DNA from: CAYVTZ01 sp964454685
Lineage (GTDB): Bacteria > Bacillota > Clostridia > Christensenellales > Christensenellaceae
Length of the DNA: 7,069 bases
Direction of reading: 5' to 3'
NCBI GenBank assembly: GCA_964454685.1
Contig: CAYVTZ010000075.1
Coordinates: 1-7,069, forward strand
Position 1 is the stretch's first letter; each line of letters opens with the position of its first letter. Below the pieces are notes generated by a model. That model had not been told where the DNA came from, did not search any database, and saw only the letters and a program-made list of their open reading frames with translations. Made by a program: the position numbers and the translations under genes. Of the stretch, positions 5,505 through 7,069 are shown piece after piece.

Positions 5505-5626
5505 AAATCTCCTTTTTAAAAATTTTTAATTGCGCCGTTTCGCGCCGAGCTTTCAATAGCTCTCCCCCGCTGATCGGCGAGGGGTTTAGTCCCTGTATTA
5601 GGTGCAGTTTTTTGAGGAAAAGCTGC
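5505..5626 (-). other. Leader of the surface-protein gene, no clear sigma-A promoter
   Basis: This stretch between the terminator at 5627-5665 and the ribosome binding site holds a seventh paired-hairpin module (5547-5583) and a direct repeat GCGCCG-TTTC-GCGCCG (5532-5547). I could not find a -35/-10 pair of reasonable quality on the minus strand. The large gene is therefore read either from a promoter type I cannot recognise or by read-through of the upstream RNA terminator. Confidence 0.45.
5547..5583. repeat. Seventh, dispersed copy of the paired-hairpin module
   Basis: GAGCT (5547-5551) pairs with AGCTC (5558-5562). One base later the C-rich hairpin CCCCCGC (5564-5570) pairs with GCGAGGG (5577-5583). 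The order and abutment match the six modules at 1086-1454, about 4.1 kb away. Position 5567/5580 is C.A on the plus strand and U.G on the minus strand. The copy lies in the leader of the surface-protein gene, so it would be within that mRNA. Confidence 0.65.
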
Positions 5627-5665
5627 AAAAAAACAAAAAAGTCAAGGTTTCTTAATCCTTGACTT
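5627..5665 (-). terminator. Intrinsic terminator of the structured RNA upstream of the surface-protein gene
   Basis: AAGTCAAGG (5665-5657) and CCTTGACTT (5647-5639) form a perfect 9-bp stem around a nine-base loop. On the minus strand it is followed by TTTTTTG and a second T run down to 5627. It stands 126 bases before the start codon of the large gene, so it either ends a separate RNA or acts as an attenuator for that gene. Confidence 0.85.
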
Positions 5666-5816
5666 GCTGAGGTCGTACATCTATTTGATGAAACGCAACA
5701 ACTGATCCAACTTACGCACTGCGGGTGCGCCGAAACAGCCTAACTTCTGTTTCTCGTTTGGCTGCAGGAGAGTTTTCTCCCCTGCACAAACGAGATAAAA
5801 AGGAAATTTAGCTGTA
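5627..5816 (-). ncRNA. Candidate structured RNA of about 190 nt (independent RNA or regulatory leader)
   Basis: A promoter candidate (5822-5850) and a terminator (5627-5665) bound a strongly structured leftward RNA. In order: CTCGTTTG (5794-5787) pairs with CAAACGAG (5760-5753), enclosing a 10-bp stem (5786-5777 with 5772-5763, one G.U) capped by AAAA with a two-base bulge. AAACAG (5752-5747) pairs with CTGTTT (5738-5733). GCGCAC (5730-5725) pairs with GTGCGT (5719-5714). A CATC/GATG stem-loop follows inside a GTTG/CGAC stem (about 5703-5673). There is no reading frame of note. The stretch around 5732-5700 has the dense, low-redundancy look of a conserved RNA core. My best guess at a family is the raiA motif of Firmicutes, from general impression of size and layout only; I cannot confirm it. 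Known c-di-GMP, TPP, cobalamin and T-box signatures were not seen. Confidence 0.55.
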
Positions 5817-5821
5817 TATAC

Positions 5822-5850
5822 ATGGTATCATGTCCAATACCTGATTGCAA
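5822..5850 (-). promoter_or_regulatory. Promoter candidate for the structured RNA, leftward
   Basis: On the minus strand TTGCAA (5850-5845) and TACCAT (5827-5822) are 17 bases apart, and the -10 is preceded by an extended TGA element. Each hexamer matches four of six consensus bases. The predicted start is near 5816. The region is overlain by two small inverted repeats, ACATG-GTAT-CATGT (5820-5833) and GGTAT-8-ATACC (5824-5841), which could be an operator. Confidence 0.45.
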
Positions 5851-6048
5851 ACGGTGCTTCCTAAACTTCTTCGTAATGTTTTTCCTAAAGTTTTTAGAGG
5901 ATTTTTCTTTCGTTTTTTCTCATGTTATATTGATAAGTCACGCCTCATAGTTCCATCCTCTATCAATCGCGCTGTTTTTCGAAACTATAGAAAGAGATCC
6001 GACATCAACCATGTCAAGAAGCCATCACCTTTGCTTGTAAAATTTGGC
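5851..6048 (+). other. Non-coding spacer before the recombinase, with T-rich tract copy 2
   Basis: The recombinase frame stays open leftward to 5845, but this stretch has no ribosome binding site for an earlier start and does not resemble the family N-terminus. It contains the T-rich tract at 5857-5922 similar to 1571-1636. I see no other gene or RNA in it. Confidence 0.5.
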
Positions 6049-6077
6049 TCGACATATTCTTTTGTATCCATCATAAT
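6049..6077 (+). promoter_or_regulatory. Promoter of the tyrosine recombinase gene
   Basis: TCGACA (6049-6054) and CATAAT (6072-6077), each five of six consensus, are 17 bases apart. Transcription should begin near 6084, giving a leader of about 28 bases that includes the Shine-Dalgarno at 6097-6101. A second pair, TTGTAT and TACAAT (6085-6090), would start too close to the ribosome binding site. The promoter position argues for the start at 6112. Confidence 0.65.
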
Positions 6078-6111
6078 AGACCTTTACAATAAAAAAAGGA
6101 GAAAGAAAACA

Positions 6112-7029
6112 ATGACGATTCTTGAAACTCATATCAGCGAATACTTGGGCGTATGCTCTAGTCAGAAAAAACTTGACGCCAAAACAGTCTCTGCCTATCG
6201 CATAGACCTAAAGCAGTTTGTTCTTTTCTCGCAAGCATATCAGTCGCCGATGCTGAAAAATTGTTTGTCCGATTATATTGCATCACTTCATCAGCGTTTC
6301 GGGCCAAAGACCGTAAAACGCAAAATTGCCAGTTTAAAGGCGCTATTCAATTACTTGGAGTTTGAAACGCTCATTCCCGAAAACCCTCTCAGAAGAATTC
6401 ATATTTCATTTCACGACCCCATTGTTCTTCCAAAGGCCCTGCCTCTCAGCACCATTAAAAAGCTACTGAAAGCGGCTTACGCAAACAAAAACAGCAGCAA
6501 TACGCAGGTTAAGCAAAGATCCTGGCTACGAAACATTGCGATTTTAGAACTTTTATTTGCCACTGGCTTGCGGATTTCCGAGCTATGCTCAATATCAATC
6601 GGAAGCATTGATTTAAGGGAAGGTAGGATAAGGGTGGATGGCAAAGGGAAAAAAGAGCGCTTTGCCTACATAACCAACAAGGATGTCCTTGGCGCGCTCA
6701 AATGTTATCACACGGCCTTTCTATCAAAAATCACCCGATCCGGCTGGTTCTTTATCAATAGGCTGGGTAATCGCCTTTCAGAACAATCTGTTCGTATTAT
6801 GATCAGCAACCTCGCGGCGCAAGCGAGAATCAAAGAGCATATTACACCCCACATGCTACGGCACAGTTTTGCCACATTACTATTAGAGGAAGACGTAGAC
6901 ATTCGGTATATTCAAAGCCTGCTTGGTCACAGTTCAATAACCACCACGCAAATTTATACGCATATATCCGCAAACAAACAACGTAGCATCCTCGCTAAAA
7001 AGCATCCAAGGAACAGGTTCGAGCCTTAA
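6112..7029 (+). CDS. XerC/XerD-type tyrosine recombinase, 305 residues
   Basis: This is a complete site-specific recombinase that cuts and rejoins DNA through a covalent tyrosine-DNA bond. Residues about 1-90 form the N-terminal SAM-like core-binding domain (ending LEFETLIPENPL). Residues about 105-300 form the catalytic domain. All expected active-site residues are present: Arg154 (TGLRISEL), Lys178 (DGKGKKERF), His247 and Arg250 (HMLRHSFAT), His273 (LGHSSITTTQ) and the nucleophile Tyr282 (IYTH). The spacing from Arg to Lys (24), Arg to His (23) and His to Tyr (9) equals that of E. coli XerD. The start at 6112 is chosen because AGGAG lies ten bases upstream, a promoter lies just before it, and 305 residues is the usual family length; an upstream extension to 5845 is open but unsupported. 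It ends TAA at 7027-7029. No partner recombinase, excisionase or obvious attachment site is in view, so it could be a chromosomal Xer-like enzyme, a mobile-element integrase or an invertase. Confidence 0.93.
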   Translation: MTILETHISEYLGVCSSQKKLDAKTVSAYRIDLKQFVLFSQAYQSPMLKNCLSDYIASLHQRFGPKTVKRKIASLKALFNYLEFETLIPENPLRRIHISFHDPIVLPKALPLSTIKKLLKAAYANKNSSNTQVKQRSWLRNIAILELLFATGLRISELCSISIGSIDLREGRIRVDGKGKKERFAYITNKDVLGALKCYHTAFLSKITRSGWFFINRLGNRLSEQSVRIMISNLAAQARIKEHITPHMLRHSFATLLLEEDVDIRYIQSLLGHSSITTTQIYTHISANKQRSILAKKHPRNRFEP

Positions 7030-7069
7030 TTAAACGCTCGCAACAAATGGTTGATAATATCAAATTATC

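Noticed and set aside
5627..5816. c-di-GMP, TPP, cobalamin or T-box riboswitch
   Set aside because: The hallmark conserved sequences of these classes that I know were not found in this stretch.
5845..6111. Extension of the recombinase by 89 residues to an upstream ATG
   Set aside because: No ribosome binding site at the upstream ATG, a promoter lies inside the extension, and the start at 6112 gives the normal family length with a good AGGAG.

Overview
The window looks like chromosomal DNA from a low-to-mid GC Gram-positive bacterium, most likely a member of the Clostridia or a close relative. Supporting signs are strong AGGAG-type ribosome binding sites, sigma-A-type promoters, many U-tailed intrinsic terminators, and a large exported protein built from divergent InlB B-repeats plus a CARDB domain. 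I cannot name the species from the sequence alone.

Layout: (1) Bases 1-105 hold the tail of a rightward transcription unit that lies outside the window: one terminator cut by the window edge and a weaker second one. (2) A leftward two-gene operon follows (163-684). It encodes an unrecognised 122-residue helical protein and a 44-residue single-span membrane peptide, and it ends in a 16-bp terminator. Its translation start is unusual: a hairpin sits between the Shine-Dalgarno and the AUG. (3) Bases 685-1862 carry no convincing protein gene but are full of RNA-like structure. There is a compact leftward small-RNA unit (promoter 965-994, terminator 862-892). There is also an array of paired hairpins (1086-1454) lying between a strong leftward promoter (1536-1564) and a terminator-like hairpin (1047-1083). 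(4) Bases 1863-5501 encode a 1212-residue secreted protein, leftward, with its own terminator. (5) Bases 5502-6111 contain a seventh copy of the paired-hairpin module and a structured leftward RNA of about 190 nt with its own promoter and terminator. The promoter of the last gene is also here. (6) Bases 6112-7029 encode a complete rightward XerC/XerD-type tyrosine recombinase.

The window reads as an accessory or surface-variation region rather than a metabolic operon. The most interesting content is non-coding. The paired-hairpin module occurs seven times, with arms that change yet still pair. The two candidate structured RNAs each have a promoter and a terminator. Almost everywhere the imperfect stem positions are G.U on the minus strand and A.C on the plus strand, which points to leftward RNA as the functional form. 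The function of these RNAs is not evident, and I found no defence system, CRISPR array or metabolic pathway. All calls come from reading the sequence; no database or folding program was used.
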